A stretch of DNA of 64,000 bases from Neisseria mucosa (GTDB taxonomy: Bacteria > Pseudomonadota > Gammaproteobacteria > Burkholderiales > Neisseriaceae): contig NZ_POWX01000012.1 in the NCBI RefSeq assembly GCF_003044445.1, forward strand, positions 1 to 64,000. The letters are read 5' to 3'. The position numbers were made by a program, and so were the translations under genes. This document shows, piece after piece, positions 15,973 through 29,500 of the stretch. The first letter of the stretch is position 1. The number at the start of each line of letters is the position of its first letter. Under the pieces are notes generated by a model. It saw only the letters and a list, made by a program, of their open reading frames with translations. It was not told where the DNA came from and made no database searches.

Positions 15973-16850
15973 TGTAGAAACTAGTAGCGTTGTTTACAGT
16001 ATTTCCAGGAGAATACTGAAACATGAACATGCACAAAAACACCCGTCTCACCCCGCACCACCGACAAGCCATTTGGCTGGCCTACACGCAGGAGAAGGAA
16101 AGCGTCACCTCCCTGGCACGCCGCTACCAAGTCAGCCGCGTCACCATTTACCGCGCACTTAAAGCCGCAAGAGGCAGACTGCTCAAACCCCAAACCAGTA
16201 CCAACAACCGTTTCAAACAGGCAAAGTACGGAATGAAACGCCTGGCCAAGGTAGAACGCGGCATTCAGGAAAAACTTAAAAGGCAGGCCAAACGCTACAA
16301 TAAATCCTACCCCGGAGAGCTGGTACATCTCGATACCAAACGGCTGCCGCTGCTCAAAGGGCAGAAAGCCGCCGATAAGCGGGATTACTTGTTTGTCGCC
16401 ATCGACGATTTCTCAAGGGAGCTATACGCCGCCATTTTGCCGGACAAAACCGCAGACAGTGCCGCCAAGTTTCTGACTGAACACCTGATTGATCCCTGCC
16501 CATACCTGATTGAGTGCGTTTACTCCGACAACGGTACGGAATATAAAGGCTCGGCCAACCATGCTTTCGGTGTAGCCTGTTATGAGAACGGGATTGGTCA
16601 AAAGTTTACCCGGGTTGCCCGTCCGCAGACCAACGGTAAGGCGGAACGGGTTATCCGCACCCTGATGGAGATGTGGCATGAGAAACAGTTGTTTGACAGT
16701 CCGGAACACCGGCGAAAGGAGTTGTGCCGCTTTGTTAATTTCTATAACACTGTGATACCGCACCGCAGTTTGAACGGCGATACGCCGTTTGAGGTCTTGC
16801 AGGCTTATTTTTCTCAACCTGTGGTGTAAACAACGCGACGTTTTCCTACA
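15973..16850 (+). mobile_element. Complete IS481-family insertion sequence
   Basis: An 878-bp element with 26-bp imperfect terminal inverted repeats (outer TGTAG, inner GCGTTGTTTACA) with about five mismatches. It is flanked by a 7-bp target duplication TATAAAT (15966-15972 and 16851-16857). It carries one transposase. Its left flank is a DUS at 15951-15963 and its right flank is the opposite DUS at 16861-16873, so the element sits in the loop of a DUS hairpin that would otherwise terminate the upstream exported-protein gene. Confidence 0.9.
16023..16829 (+). CDS. IS481-family transposase
   Basis: 268 residues. Helix-turn-helix at about 25-50 (SVTSLARRYQVSRVTIYRAL). Rve-type catalytic core with D104 (VHLDTKRL), D169 (YSDNGTEYKG) and E208 (NGKAERVIRT), followed by FYNTVIPHRSLNGDTPFEVL near the end. 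A good AGGAG site precedes the start. All catalytic residues are present and the frame is open, so it may be functional. IS30 was considered but the spacing and C-terminus fit IS481 better. Confidence 0.88.
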   Translation: MNMHKNTRLTPHHRQAIWLAYTQEKESVTSLARRYQVSRVTIYRALKAARGRLLKPQTSTNNRFKQAKYGMKRLAKVERGIQEKLKRQAKRYNKSYPGELVHLDTKRLPLLKGQKAADKRDYLFVAIDDFSRELYAAILPDKTADSAAKFLTEHLIDPCPYLIECVYSDNGTEYKGSANHAFGVACYENGIGQKFTRVARPQTNGKAERVIRTLMEMWHEKQLFDSPEHRRKELCRFVNFYNTVIPHRSLNGDTPFEVLQAYFSQPVV

Positions 16851-16857
16851 TATAAAT

Positions 16858-17142
16858 GGTTTTCAGACGACCTTAGATATAGGAAATTGTCATATTGTTT
16901 ATACTTTTTTTCTACCTCAAACAGCTTTTGTTTTTGCTTAAATGTTTCTTTAAATAACTATCCAGCGTTGTCAAGAACAGAGCGTGTTTCCTACGTCTAT
17001 CGACATTCTTGATAATACCGAATCACTTCCCAATCAGATCTTCAAACAAAACGGAAAGTGTAACAGTGATGTTAATTTTTACAACACACATGAATAACAA
17101 AAAACCGAACGGGATACCCGTTCGGTTTCATAAAAGCAACAA
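16858..17142. other. Intergenic region between IS481-family element and rpsJ
   Basis: No gene is seen. It holds the right half of the split DUS hairpin (16861-16873), A/T-rich sequence and the rpsJ terminator. It is where the next S10-operon gene, rplC, would be expected in the usual bacterial order, but no ribosomal protein gene is present. Confidence 0.6.
17101..17131 (-). terminator. Rho-independent terminator after rpsJ
   Basis: AAACCGAACGGG pairs with CCCGTTCGGTTT. Read on the minus strand the stem is followed by a T run. It lies 12 bases past the rpsJ stop and closes the str-type operon. Confidence 0.85.
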
Positions 17143-17454
17143 TTATTGAACTTTAATTTCTACATCAACACCGGCTGGCAAGTCCAGTTTCATCAGTGCG
17201 TCGGTAGTTTTGTCAGTCCAGTCCACGATGTCCATCAGGCGCAAGTGGGTGCGGATTTCCAATTGTTCACGAGAAGTTTTGTTCACGTGTGGAGAACGCA
17301 GAATGTTGAAACGCTCGATTTTAGTCGGCAACGGAATCGGACCTTTTACAACGGCGCCGGTACGTTTTGCAGTTTCAACGATTTCTTGAGCAGAACGGTC
17401 AATCAGGCTGTAATCATAAGCTTTCAGGCGGATACGGATTTTTTGGTTTGCCAT
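17143..17454 (-). CDS. rpsJ: 30S ribosomal protein S10
   Basis: Small-subunit protein of the head, also the NusE transcription factor. 103 residues, standard length, starting MANQKIRIRLKAYDYSLID and containing GPIPLPTKIERFNILRSPH. It is the last gene of the rpsL-rpsG-fusA-tuf-rpsJ run and begins 17 bases after the upstream tuf stop. It normally leads the S10 operon (rplC, rplD and so on), but here a strong terminator and an IS-containing region follow. Confidence 0.97.
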   Translation of the reverse strand: MANQKIRIRLKAYDYSLIDRSAQEIVETAKRTGAVVKGPIPLPTKIERFNILRSPHVNKTSREQLEIRTHLRLMDIVDWTDKTTDALMKLDLPAGVDVEIKVQ

Positions 17455-17471
17455 TTATCAATATCCTTCAA

Positions 17472-18656
17472 TTAAGCGATAACAGAAGAAACCACGCCCG
17501 CACCTACGGTACGACCACCTTCGCGAATTGCAAAGCGCAGACCTTCTTCCATAGCGATAGGTGCAATCAGTTCTACAGTGATAGCCACGTTCTCACCAGG
17601 CATAACCATTTCTACGCCTTCTTCCAAAGTAACCGCACCGGTTACGTCGGTAGTACGGAAGTAGAATTGTGGACGGTAGTTAGCGAAGAACGGAGTATGA
17701 CGACCACCCTCTTCTTTGCTCAATACGTAAACTTCTGCTTTGAATTTGGTGTGCGGAGTGATGGTACCCGGTTTAGCCAATACTTGACCGCGTTCCACTT
17801 CTTCACGTTTGGTACCGCGCAACAATACGCCTACGTTGTCACCCGCCTGACCTTCGTCCAGCAGTTTGCGGAACATCTCAACACCGGTACAAGTGGTTTT
17901 TTGGGTTTCTTTCAGACCTACGATTTCGATCTCGTCACCAACGTGGATAACACCGCGCTCTACACGGCCGGTTACTACTGTACCACGACCGGAGATAGAG
18001 AATACGTCTTCGATAGGCAACAGGAACGGTTTGTCCACGGCACGCTCAGGAGTCGGGATGTAGCTGTCCAATGCAGCAGCCAGTTCGAAGATTTTTTCTT
18101 CGTAAGCAGCGTCGCCTTCCAAGGCTTTCAGTGCAGAACCTTGTACGATCGGGCAGTCGTCACCAGGGAAGTCGTAGCTTGACAGCAAGTCACGGATTTC
18201 CATTTCAACCAATTCCAACAGCTCGGCATCGTCAACCATGTCGCATTTGTTCATGAACACGATGATGTAAGGTACGCCCACTTGGCGGGCCAACAGGATG
18301 TGTTCGCGAGTTTGCGGCATAGGGCCGTCAGCAGCTGAACATACCAGGATTGCGCCGTCCATTTGTGCGGCACCGGTAATCATGTTTTTAACGTAGTCAG
18401 CGTGACCCGGGCAGTCTACGTGTGCGTAGTGGCGGGTTTCGGTTTCGTATTCTACGTGTGAGGTATTAATGGTAATACCGCGGGCTTTTTCTTCGGGAGC
18501 GTTGTCGATTTGGTCGTAGGCTTTTGCAGCACCACCGAATTTTTTAGCCAAAATAGTAGTCAAAGCAGCAGTCAGAGTGGTTTTACCATGGTCAACGTGA
18601 CCGATGGTGCCAACGTTTACGTGCGGTTTGCTACGTTCAAATTTTTCCTTAGCCAT
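17472..18656 (-). CDS. tuf: Elongation factor Tu (copy next to rpsJ)
   Basis: GTPase that brings aminoacyl-tRNA to the ribosome. 394 residues: P-loop GHVDHGKT at 19-26, the DCPGH switch II motif, NKCD guanine-specificity motif, then domains II and III. The protein is identical to the second copy at 34290-35474. The DNA also looks nearly identical, from the stop codon to codon 3. Codon 2 differs (GCT here, GCA there) and the flanks are unrelated, which suggests gene conversion. A DUS hairpin separates it from fusA. Confidence 0.97.
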   Translation of the reverse strand: MAKEKFERSKPHVNVGTIGHVDHGKTTLTAALTTILAKKFGGAAKAYDQIDNAPEEKARGITINTSHVEYETETRHYAHVDCPGHADYVKNMITGAAQMDGAILVCSAADGPMPQTREHILLARQVGVPYIIVFMNKCDMVDDAELLELVEMEIRDLLSSYDFPGDDCPIVQGSALKALEGDAAYEEKIFELAAALDSYIPTPERAVDKPFLLPIEDVFSISGRGTVVTGRVERGVIHVGDEIEIVGLKETQKTTCTGVEMFRKLLDEGQAGDNVGVLLRGTKREEVERGQVLAKPGTITPHTKFKAEVYVLSKEEGGRHTPFFANYRPQFYFRTTDVTGAVTLEEGVEMVMPGENVAITVELIAPIAMEEGLRFAIREGGRTVGAGVVSSVIA

Positions 18657-18694
18657 GAGCTAATTCCTTTACATTAAAGATCGATTAAAGAACA

Positions 18695-18735
18695 GAGGTC
18701 GTCTGAAAAATCATTTCAGCCTTTCAGACGACCTA
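18695..18735 (-). terminator. DUS inverted pair between fusA and tuf
   Basis: AGAGGTCGTCTGAAA and its complement lie between the fusA stop and the tuf start. It has terminator form but only a short T tract, so it may be a partial terminator or attenuator inside the operon. Confidence 0.55.
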
Positions 18736-18745
18736 TTTTGCCTGA

Positions 18746-20851
18746 TTAGCCTTTACGGGCTTCAGTTACAGCAGCAGCTACGTGGGCAGGAGCTTCAGAA
18801 TATTTCTTGAACTCCATAGAGTAAGTAGCGCGACCTTGGGTTGCAGAACGCAGGTCGGTAGAATAACCGAACATTTCTGCCAGAGGTACTTCGGCGCGAA
18901 CTTTCTTACCACCGATACCGTCATCATCCATACCCAATACAACGCCGCGACGACGGTTCAAGTCGCCCATTACATCACCCATGTATTCTTCAGGGGTTTC
19001 CACTTCAACTGCCATGATCGGCTCAAGCAGAGCAGGATTGGCTTTACGCATACCTTCTTTGAAGGCTTGAGAAGCTGCCAATTCGAACGCCAGTTGAGAG
19101 GAGTCAACGTCGTGTGAAGAACCGAAGATCAAACGTACGCGTACGTCAACCACAGGGTAGCCTGCAACGATACCGTTAGGCAGGGTATCGCGGATACCTT
19201 TATCGACAGACGGAATGAATTCGCGAGGAATCACACCACCTTTAATTTCGTCAATAAATTCGTAGCCTGCACCACCCGGCTCCATAGGTTCCATTTTGAT
19301 CACAACGTGACCGTATTGACCTTTACCACCGGATTGTTTAGCGTGTTTGTATTCAGCTTCAACTTCTTTACGGATGGTTTCGCGGTAAGCCACTTGAGGC
19401 GCACCGATATTCGCTTCCACTCCGAATTCGCGTTTCATACGGTCAACAATAATTTCCAAGTGCAATTCGCCCATACCGGAAATAATGGTTTGACCGGACT
19501 CTTCATCCGTACGGACACGGAAAGAAGGGTCTTCTTTAGCCAGGCGATTCAGGGCAATACCCATTTTCTCTTGGTCGGCTTTGGTTTTCGGCTCAACGGC
19601 AATATGGATTACCGGCTCGGGGAATTCCATACGTTCCAAGATAATCGGTGCATTTTCTGCACACAGGGTTTCACCGGTAGTAACGTCTTTCAGACCGATG
19701 GCAGCTGCGATGTCGCCAGCGCGTACTTCTTCAATTTCAGTACGGTCTGCAGCAGTCATTTGTACCAAACGACCGATACGTTCGCGAGTACCTTTTACAG
19801 AGTTCAATACAGTATCACCGGATTTCACTACGCCAGAGTAAACGCGGATGAAAGTCAGCTGACCAACGTATTTATCGTTCAACATTTTGAACGCCAATGC
19901 GGAGAATTTCTCTTCATCGCTGGCTTGACGGCTGTCGGCTTCTTCAGTGTTAGGATTAACACCTTGGACCGGAGGAATATCGGTAGGAGCAGGCAGCAAT
20001 TCTACAACTGCATCCAACATACGTTGAACACCTTTGTTTTTAAATGCAGAACCACACAACATCGGTTGGATTTCGCCTGCCAGAGTACGTTGACGCAATG
20101 CGCCTACGATTTCTTCCTCAGTCAGCTCATCACCGCCCAAGTATTTATCCATCAATTCTTCGCTGGCTTCTGCTGCGGCTTCAATCATGTTTTGACGCCA
20201 TTCTTCGGCAGTTTCAACCAATTCGGCAGGAATATCGCCATAGGTAAAGGTTGTACCTTTATCGGCTTCATTCCAAATGATAGATTTCATTTTCAACAGA
20301 TCGACAACACCGGTAAAGCTATCTTCTGCACCAACCGGGATTACGATAGGTACAGGGTTTGCGCGCAAACGGGTTTTCATTTGCTCGACAACGCGGAAGA
20401 AGTTGGCACCTTGACGGTCCATTTTATTTACAAATGCCAAGCGTGGTACTTGGTATTTGTTAGCTTGACGCCATACGGTTTCGGATTGAGGTTGAACACC
20501 ACCCACCGCGCAGTAAACCATTACCGCACCATCCAATACACGCATAGAACGCTCTACTTCTACGGTAAAGTCAACGTGTCCTGGGGTATCGATGATGTTG
20601 AAACGGTGTTCAGGGAATTGTTTCGCCATACCGGACCAGTAGGAAGTTACGGCAGCAGAGGTAATGGTAATACCACGCTCTTGCTCTTGTTCCATGTAGT
20701 CGGTAGTAGCCGCGCCGTCATGTACTTCACCCAACTTGTGAGTCAAACCGGTATAGAACAAAATACGTTCTGTAGTAGTGGTTTTACCCGCGTCAATATG
20801 GGCGGAAATACCGATGTTGCGGTACAGGCTGATCGGGGTCTTACGAGCCAT
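18746..20851 (-). CDS. fusA: Elongation factor G
   Basis: Translocation GTPase, 701 residues. P-loop AHIDAGKTT near residue 20, DTPGHVDF, NKMDR, and domains II-V with the typical PGGAGYEFIDEIKGGVIPREF segment. Length is normal. The gene lies 18 bases downstream of rpsG, with which it is probably co-transcribed. Confidence 0.98.
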   Translation of the reverse strand: MARKTPISLYRNIGISAHIDAGKTTTTERILFYTGLTHKLGEVHDGAATTDYMEQEQERGITITSAAVTSYWSGMAKQFPEHRFNIIDTPGHVDFTVEVERSMRVLDGAVMVYCAVGGVQPQSETVWRQANKYQVPRLAFVNKMDRQGANFFRVVEQMKTRLRANPVPIVIPVGAEDSFTGVVDLLKMKSIIWNEADKGTTFTYGDIPAELVETAEEWRQNMIEAAAEASEELMDKYLGGDELTEEEIVGALRQRTLAGEIQPMLCGSAFKNKGVQRMLDAVVELLPAPTDIPPVQGVNPNTEEADSRQASDEEKFSALAFKMLNDKYVGQLTFIRVYSGVVKSGDTVLNSVKGTRERIGRLVQMTAADRTEIEEVRAGDIAAAIGLKDVTTGETLCAENAPIILERMEFPEPVIHIAVEPKTKADQEKMGIALNRLAKEDPSFRVRTDEESGQTIISGMGELHLEIIVDRMKREFGVEANIGAPQVAYRETIRKEVEAEYKHAKQSGGKGQYGHVVIKMEPMEPGGAGYEFIDEIKGGVIPREFIPSVDKGIRDTLPNGIVAGYPVVDVRVRLIFGSSHDVDSSQLAFELAASQAFKEGMRKANPALLEPIMAVEVETPEEYMGDVMGDLNRRRGVVLGMDDDGIGGKKVRAEVPLAEMFGYSTDLRSATQGRATYSMEFKKYSEAPAHVAAAVTEARKG

Positions 20852-20869
20852 TTTATTAGCCTTTCAAAA

Positions 20870-21340
20870 TTAGAAACGGAAGTGAGAGAATGCTTTGTTG
20901 GCTTCAGCCATGCGGTGTACTTCTTCACGTTTTTTCAACGCACCGCCGCGACCTTCAGACGCATCAATCAATTCGCCTGCCAAACGCAGGTCCATGGATT
21001 TCTCACCACGTTTGCGGGCCGCATCGCGAACCCAGCGCATTGCAAGAGCCAGACGGCGTGAAGGACGAACCTCAACAGGAACTTGGTAGTTTGCACCACC
21101 TACACGGCGGCTTTTCACTTCCACGATAGGTTTGGCGTTTGCAATGGCTTCGTTGAATACTTCGATTGCTGCTTTGCCGGTTTTTTTCTCGATTTGCTCC
21201 AGCGCACCGTAAACGATACGTTCAGCAACGGATTTTTTACCGTCAATCATCAATACGTTCATGAATTTAGTCAGCTCGACGCTGCCGAATTTAGGATCAG
21301 GCAACACATCGCGCTTGGGGACTTCTCTACGTCTTGGCAT
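20870..21340 (-). CDS. rpsG: 30S ribosomal protein S7
   Basis: Primary 16S rRNA binding protein of the small-subunit head. 156 residues from the ATG at 21340 (MPRRREVPKRDVLPDPKFGS); the frame is open 11 codons further upstream but the conserved start is this one. Second gene of the rpsL-rpsG-fusA run. In other bacteria S7 represses this operon. Confidence 0.97.
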   Translation of the reverse strand: MPRRREVPKRDVLPDPKFGSVELTKFMNVLMIDGKKSVAERIVYGALEQIEKKTGKAAIEVFNEAIANAKPIVEVKSRRVGGANYQVPVEVRPSRRLALAMRWVRDAARKRGEKSMDLRLAGELIDASEGRGGALKKREEVHRMAEANKAFSHFRF

Positions 21341-21457
21341 TTTAATTTCCTTTAATCTATTCAGTTGGGTCAATTCCCATGAATACCCAAAAGAGCATTC
21401 ACTTACTCGGCCGTTGTTCAGCTTAGGCGGCCGACGTGCCTATTTAAGTCCCTGCAA

Positions 21458-21829
21458 TTATTTAGGACGCTTAGCACCGTATTTAGAACGGGCTTGTTTA
21501 CGATCTTTAACACCTGCAGTATCCAAGGAACCGCGTACAGTGTGGTAACGTACACCCGGCAAGTCTTTTACACGACCGCCGCGAATCAGTACGACACTGT
21601 GCTCTTGCAGGTTGTGACCTTCACCACCGATGTATGAAATGACTTCAAAACCGTTGGTCAGGCGAACTTTACATACTTTACGCAATGCAGAGTTAGGTTT
21701 TTTAGGGGTAGTTGTGTATACACGGGTGCATACACCGCGTTTTTGCGGGCAAGCCTCCAGTGCAGGCACTTTGTTTACGTACACAGGCTTTTGACGGCCT
21801 TTGCGTACCAATTGGTTGATAGTTGGCAT
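21458..21829 (-). CDS. rpsL: 30S ribosomal protein S12
   Basis: Decoding-centre protein, 123 residues from the ATG at 21829 (MPTINQLVRKGRQKPVYVNK). The streptomycin-relevant region reads TTPKKPNSALRKV with Lys at position 43, and the second site reads GGRVKDLPGVRYH. No resistance substitution is evident. First gene of its operon, about 118 bases upstream of rpsG. Confidence 0.97.
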   Translation of the reverse strand: MPTINQLVRKGRQKPVYVNKVPALEACPQKRGVCTRVYTTTPKKPNSALRKVCKVRLTNGFEVISYIGGEGHNLQEHSVVLIRGGRVKDLPGVRYHTVRGSLDTAGVKDRKQARSKYGAKRPK

Positions 21830-21884
21830 ATTTTCTCGTCCTGTTGAGTTAAATACTTGCCGACACCATGTCGGCAAGAGTGGA

Positions 21885-21914
21885 ATTATATTTTTATTGC
21901 AAGAGTTTAGTCAA
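21885..21914 (-). promoter_or_regulatory. Sigma-70 promoter of the rpsL operon
   Basis: On the minus strand, -35 TTGACT (21914-21909) and -10 TATAAT (21890-21885) are separated by 18 bases. The transcript would start near 21878. A perfect stem-loop, CTTGCCGACA paired with TGTCGGCAAG at 21857-21879, would sit at the very 5' end of the mRNA. Confidence 0.75.
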
Positions 21915-22180
21915 GCAAACAGCGGATAAAAGTTGGTATTTTGTATTTACTAAGAACTATTTAGCAACTGAGGTCGTCTGAAATGGATAAAGAGTTCTCA
22001 AACTCTGCGCTCCCTATTTCAGACGACCTTTATCAAAAATAAGTCGGTTTGCAACTCTTTAAGGGCCCCCTTCCTCCCGTACTTTTCACGACAACCTTGG
22101 CAAGCCACACGGGTCATCTGAAAAAGAAAACCGCAAGCTGTGTTGGCTTGCGGTTTTCTTTCAAACAAATATCCTACGGA
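21915..22180. other. Intergenic region rpsL / rpoC
   Basis: No gene is seen. It contains a DUS inverted pair at 21971-22031 with a long loop, and the rpoC terminator at 22124-22161. Confidence 0.5.
22124..22161 (-). terminator. Rho-independent terminator of rpoC
   Basis: AAGAAAACCGCAAGC and GCTTGCGGTTTTCTT form a strong stem with A/T flanks, 20 bases past the rpoC stop. Confidence 0.85.
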
Positions 22181-26356
<4,176 letters not shown>

Positions 26357-26424
26357 TTTTGCTCCTTGAAGGAAGTATTTTTACCGCGTGGCGGATTTTC
26401 GATATTAGAAACGGTACGTTGCGG

Positions 26425-26513
26425 TTTCAGACGACCTGATATGTTCAGATTCCGATTCATTCTTAATTCTGCAACCGCTTTTTCAGACGACCTAGAGAGG
26501 TCGTCTGAAAATT
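26425..26513. repeat. Three DUS copies in the rpoB-rpoC gap, two facing outward
   Basis: A DUS at about 26425-26437 and an inverted pair at 26480-26513. In the pair, TTTTCAGACGACCT comes first and AGGTCGTCTGAAAA second, the reverse of the terminator arrangement. On the transcribed strand the stem is followed by A and not T. It should therefore not end transcription, which fits its place inside an essential operon. Confidence 0.65.
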
Positions 26514-26518
26514 TCTGT

Positions 26519-29500
26519 TTAGTAACGTTCCAAATCGATATCCAAGCCCAGTGAGCGAATCTCTTTAACCAATACGTTGAAGGACTCAGGCATACCGGCA
26601 TCGATTTTGTGTTCGCCTTTGACAATGTTCTCGTACATTTTGGTACGGCCTGTTACGTCGTCGGACTTCACGGTCAACATCTCTTGCAGTGTGTAGGCTG
26701 CGCCGTATGCTTCCAGCGCCCAAACCTCCATCTCACCGAAACGTTGGCCACCGAACTGAGCCTTACCGCCCAGAGGCTGTTGAGTAACCAGACTGTACGG
26801 ACCGGTAGAACGCGCGTGCATTTTTTCATCAACCAAGTGGTGCAGTTTCAGATAGTGCATCACACCTACTGTTACCTTGCGGTCAAACGGTTCGCCAGAG
26901 CGTCCGTCATACAGCGTGATTTGGGTTTTGCTGTCGTTAAAGCCCAGTTTTTCGACTTCAGGATCATCGCTCGGATAAGCCAAGTTCAGCATTTCGCGGA
27001 TTTCGGATTCTTTCGCACCGTCAAACACCGGCGATGCAAAAGATGCGCCTTTACGCAGGTTGGAAGCCAGTTCGATGATTTCTTCATCAGTCAGGGCATC
27101 CAAATCTTCTTTCTTACCGCTGCCGTTGTAGAGTTTGTTCAAGAACTCGCGCAGCTCGCTGGCTTTGCGTTGCTCTTTCAGCATACGGTCGATACGTTCG
27201 CCGATACCTTTTGCCGCCCACCCCAAGTGAACTTCCAAAATCTGACCGATGTTCATACGGGAAGGTACGCCCAACGGGTTCAGTACGATGTCCACAGGAC
27301 GACCGTCCGCCATGTACGGCATGTCTTCCACAGGCAGAATGCGAGATACCACACCTTTGTTACCGTGGCGGCCTGCCATTTTGTCACCGGCTTGCAGACG
27401 GCGTTTGATGGCGATAAAGACTTTCACCATTTTTTGTACGCCAGGCTGCAATTCGTCGCCTTGAGTCAGTTTTTTCTTCTTGATTTCGTACAACTCGTCC
27501 GCTTCTTCGCGTTTTTGTTGCAGACTCAATTTAATCAGTTCTAATTGTTTGGCCAGGTCTTCATCAGACAAACGGATATCGAACCAATCGTGTTTGCTAG
27601 GCAGACCCGCCAGATATTCTGTCGAAATTTCGCTGCCTTTGGCCAGCTTCATCGGACCGCCATTGGCTTTTTGGCCGACAATCATACGCTCAATACGGTC
27701 GAATGCGTCGTTATCAAAAATACGCAACTGGTCGCCCAAGTCTTGACGGTAACGTTTCAGCTCGGAATCAATAATGGATTGGGCACGTTTGTCGCGTTGG
27801 ATGCCTTCACGGGTAAAGACTTGAACGTCGATAACCGTACCGCTCATACCAGTAGGCATACGCAAAGAGGTGTCTTTTACGTCGGATGCTTTTTCGCCGA
27901 AGATGGCGCGCAACAGTTTTTCTTCCGGAGTCAGTTGGGTTTCGCCTTTAGGCGTTACTTTACCTACCAACACATCGCCTGCTTCGACTTCCGCACCGAT
28001 GTAAACGATACCTGATTCGTCCAAACGGTTTTGCATACGCTCGGACAAGTTCGGAATATCGCGGGTAATATCTTCCGCACCCAGCTTGGTATCGCGGGCA
28101 ACGACATTCAATTCCTCAATGTGAATCGAAGTATAGCGGTCGTCCGCAGCTACTTTTTCGGAAATCAGAATCGAGTCTTCATAGTTATAACCGTTCCATG
28201 GCATGAAGGCGATGGTCATGTTTTGACCCAAGGCCAATTCGCCCAAATCAGTGGATGCACCGTCAGCAATCAAATCGCCGCGTTGCAAAACATCGCCAGC
28301 TTTGACCGCAGGACGTTGGTTGATATTGGTAGATTGGTTAGAACGGGTGAATTTCACCAAGTTGTAAATATCGACACCTACTTCACCGGCAGTCGCTTCA
28401 TCGTCATGAACACGAATCACAACACGGTTGGCATCGACATACTCAACCACACCGCCGCGACGGGCAACGATTGCAGTAGCAGAGTCAACGGCAACTGAAC
28501 GCTCAATACCGGTACCAACCATCGGTTTTTCAGGACGCAGGCACGGTACGGCCTGACGTTGCATGTTGGCACCCATCAATGCACGGTTCGCATCATCGTG
28601 CTCCAAGAACGGAATCAGGGATGCCGCTACGGATACCACTTGACCGGTTGCCACGTCCATATATTGCACACGGTCAGGCGTTGCCATAATGGTTTCGCCT
28701 TTTTCACGACAAGTTACCAGGTCACCAATCAAATTACCGTCTTTGTCCAAATCAGCATTCGCCTGAGCAATCACATAGCGGCCTTCTTCAATGGCAGACA
28801 AGTAATCGATTTCCTCAGTTACTTTGCCGTCGATAACGCGGCGGTAAGGAGTTTCCAAGAAACCATAATCATTGGTACGCGCATAAACGGACAATGAGTT
28901 AATCAAACCGATGTTCGGACCTTCAGGCGTTTCAATCGGACATACGCGGCCATAGTGGGTCGGATGCACGTCTCGCACCTCGAAACCGGCACGTTCACGA
29001 GTCAAACCACCCGGGCCTAACGCAGATACACGGCGTTTATGGGTTACTTCAGACAAGGGGTTAGTCTGATCCATAAACTGACTCAATTGGCTTGAGCCGA
29101 AGAATTCTTTGATGGCAGCAGAAACAGGTTTCGCATTAATCAAATCATGCGGCATTAAGTTTTCTGATTCTGCCTGATTCAAGCGTTCTTTTACGGCACG
29201 TTCCACACGAGCCAAACCACTGCGGAATTGATTTTCAGTCAACTCACCTACCGAACGCACACGACGGTTGCCCAAGTGGTCAATATCGTCCACTTCGCCA
29301 TGACCGTTACGCAATTCAACCAAAGTAGCAATTGAGGCAACAATATCTTCGACGCTCAGAACATAACCGCCTTTTTCGGCAGCACCTGCGAAAGTTTCGT
29401 TCAACAAACGGCCATACCAAGACTGCTGTTGTACTTCAGACAATTTTTGCTCATAAGTACGCGTATTGAATTTCATACGGCCTACGCGAGACAAATCGTA

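Noticed and set aside
19307..21061. Long open frame on the plus strand opposite fusA and rpsG
   Set aside because: It is an antisense shadow of conserved genes; its sequence is Phe/Cys/His-rich without domains, and codon use follows the reverse strand.
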